Assembly (NCBI RefSeq): GCF_002135205.1
Contig: NZ_NEFZ01000001.1
Span: 372,001 to 436,000 of the forward strand
Length of the DNA: 64,000 nt
Direction: 5' to 3'
From: Acinetobacter sp. ANC 4204
GTDB taxonomy: Bacteria; Pseudomonadota; Gammaproteobacteria; Pseudomonadales; Moraxellaceae
In this document: positions 63,075 through 64,000 of the stretch, in pieces
Numbering within the stretch: the first letter of the stretch is position 1
Layout of the letters: every line of letters begins with the position of its first letter
Notes under the pieces: model-generated
What the model saw: the letters and a program-made list of their open reading frames with translations, nothing else
Told to the model about the DNA's origin: nothing
The model's database searches: none
Program-made: the position numbers and the translations under genes

Positions 63075-63418
63075 GCTTGTGCTCCCATATTTAATGGAAT
63101 GCTTAAATTCATTTCTTGTCCTGAAACTTGATAGACCCCCTCAATGTCAAAAACCAAGCCATTTTCTTTCACACTGGAAAGTGTAATTTGACTAATGTTA
63201 ATGCGACTCTCCCAAGTTGAAATTGCAGTATAAATCGCGCTATAGCACTTCAAGACCAAGGCATCATTAATGGGCTGATCTATTAATTCAAACATCAGTG
63301 ATCCATAGGTTCGACGCATAATACGACTACCAATAGGGGTCGTAACGATGTCCTCTACTGAAAGTTGTATTGACTCTTGAACTGTATTAATTGTTTGGCC
63401 ATTATTTTTATTGATCAT
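63071..63418 (-). CDS. W: Baseplate protein W
   Basis: 115 residues, a gp25-like wedge (QSIQLSVEDIVTTPIGSRI; MRRTYGSLMFELIDQPIND). Translationally coupled to V and J. Confidence 0.93.
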   Translation of the reverse strand: MINKNNGQTINTVQESIQLSVEDIVTTPIGSRIMRRTYGSLMFELIDQPINDALVLKCYSAIYTAISTWESRINISQITLSSVKENGLVFDIEGVYQVSGQEMNLSIPLNMGAQA

Positions 63419-63966
63419 GGAACAGGTGCTCCTGAATTACTTCCACCTGATTGAACGCCAGAAGTTTTATGATTTTTCAAACTGATATTGCCAGCTTTTA
63501 CATCGGCATCTGTCGAGATGTCTTTACCTGCAGTAATCGTTTCTGAGACAGTAAGTTTTCCAGTAATGTTGACATCTGCTGTTAAATTACATGTGCCACC
63601 CTCTGGTAATACAGCGTCTAGATGATGAGTTTGTATGTCGTATGAAAGAATGCAGCCATCTGAAAAAAGTCGAATCACTTTATTGAGATCACTTGATGGT
63701 GCAGGGTTGGTTTCATTGTTCAAGCCCGCTATAGCAATACCCATGTCTAAAACACCTGAAGGGCTGAGAACGACAACTTCTTCATCAATGCTTGGAGGAT
63801 CCCACGTTCTATCAGCGCCAGCTCTTAAATTTAGGTAACGAATATTTCCAGTCGTAATCTCGCCTAAATTGACGGTGACTGTTGTATAAGGTTGAGACGG
63901 TTTAATGGTCTTGATTCGTCCAAAGCGGATAATATTTTCAAGACGACGAGCTAGATCTGCATTCAT
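63415..63966 (-). CDS. V: Baseplate spike protein V
   Basis: 183 residues: OB-fold start (RRLENIIRFGRI, TVNLGEITTGNIRYLNLRAG) and beta-helix spike ending in NISLKNHKTSGVQSGG. ATG at 63966 is followed by 34 unassigned bases to the window edge. It is the membrane-piercing tip. Confidence 0.9.
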   Translation of the reverse strand: MNADLARRLENIIRFGRIKTIKPSQPYTTVTVNLGEITTGNIRYLNLRAGADRTWDPPSIDEEVVVLSPSGVLDMGIAIAGLNNETNPAPSSDLNKVIRLFSDGCILSYDIQTHHLDAVLPEGGTCNLTADVNITGKLTVSETITAGKDISTDADVKAGNISLKNHKTSGVQSGGSNSGAPVP

Positions 63967-64000
63967 GATGCAATCGTTATTCAGTCCACCGTTTTATGCA

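Larger units (their letters stand above)
36962..64000. mobile_element. P2-like prophage (left end and tail region, right end outside the window)
   Basis: Boundary tRNA fragment, integrase, primase, repressor with operator, C4-type RNA, Ogr, Com/Dam, and tail genes D, U, T, E', E, FII, FI, G, H, I, J, W, V in P2 order, mostly on the minus strand. It is an incomplete view of an otherwise normal contractile-tailed phage. Confidence 0.9.

Overview
The window is from a low-GC gammaproteobacterium, most likely Acinetobacter. This is inferred from the AT-rich base use and from proteins that read as Acinetobacter-like orthologues (NadK, PBP1b, AhpF, Fpr, TrhP, HemP and a QseBC-type pair). No 16S or other species marker is present, so the species stays open.

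Positions 1 to about 36,960 are host chromosome. In order: a DUF1315 gene and nadK; mrcB (PBP1b) with a TPR lipoprotein; a Nudix/ThiE-like fusion; Fur-box-controlled hemP; a ygiW-qseB-qseC-type stress two-component locus; a GspE/PulE ATPase; an MgtC/DUF4010 membrane protein; trmO, fpr and a DUF2071 protein; a TetR regulator facing a haem-oxygenase-like gene; a cadmium/zinc exporter facing its MerR/CadR-type regulator with a textbook 19-bp-spacer promoter; trhP with a YfhL-type ferredoxin; ahpF; a TelA-like cluster; rnk, glyA and a secreted lipase-like lipoprotein; an ExoX-like nuclease; a protein with a 16-copy Ala-Pro repeat; a hexapeptide acyltransferase; a 59-aa membrane protein; and a Cache-GGDEF diguanylate cyclase. 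A decayed stretch with a broken HicB antitoxin gene follows.

From about 36,962 to the end of the window is a P2-like prophage, entered through a tRNA 3' end and cut off by the window edge. From the attachment site inward it has an integrase, a run of small early genes including a second ExoX-like nuclease, a primase-helicase, three small probable DNA-binding proteins, a divergent repressor with a palindromic operator, a phosphoribosyltransferase, and a P1-type C4 antisense-RNA locus. Next come a forward-strand two-gene cassette (DUF4747-like protein plus a zinc-ribbon membrane protein), an Ogr/Delta activator, overlapping com and dam genes, and the tail genes D, U, T, E'/E, FII, FI, G, H, I, J, W and V in P2 order. 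The tail operon has a conserved -1 frameshift site (T TTT TTG) and two internal terminators.

The most notable items are the C4-like antisense RNA, with a duplicated pair of target elements on its two sides, and the DUF4747-like/zinc-ribbon cassette, a candidate anti-phage or superinfection-exclusion module. Others are a possible TetR-controlled small RNA near 15,480-15,680, a small membrane-protein gene, and the tail frameshift.
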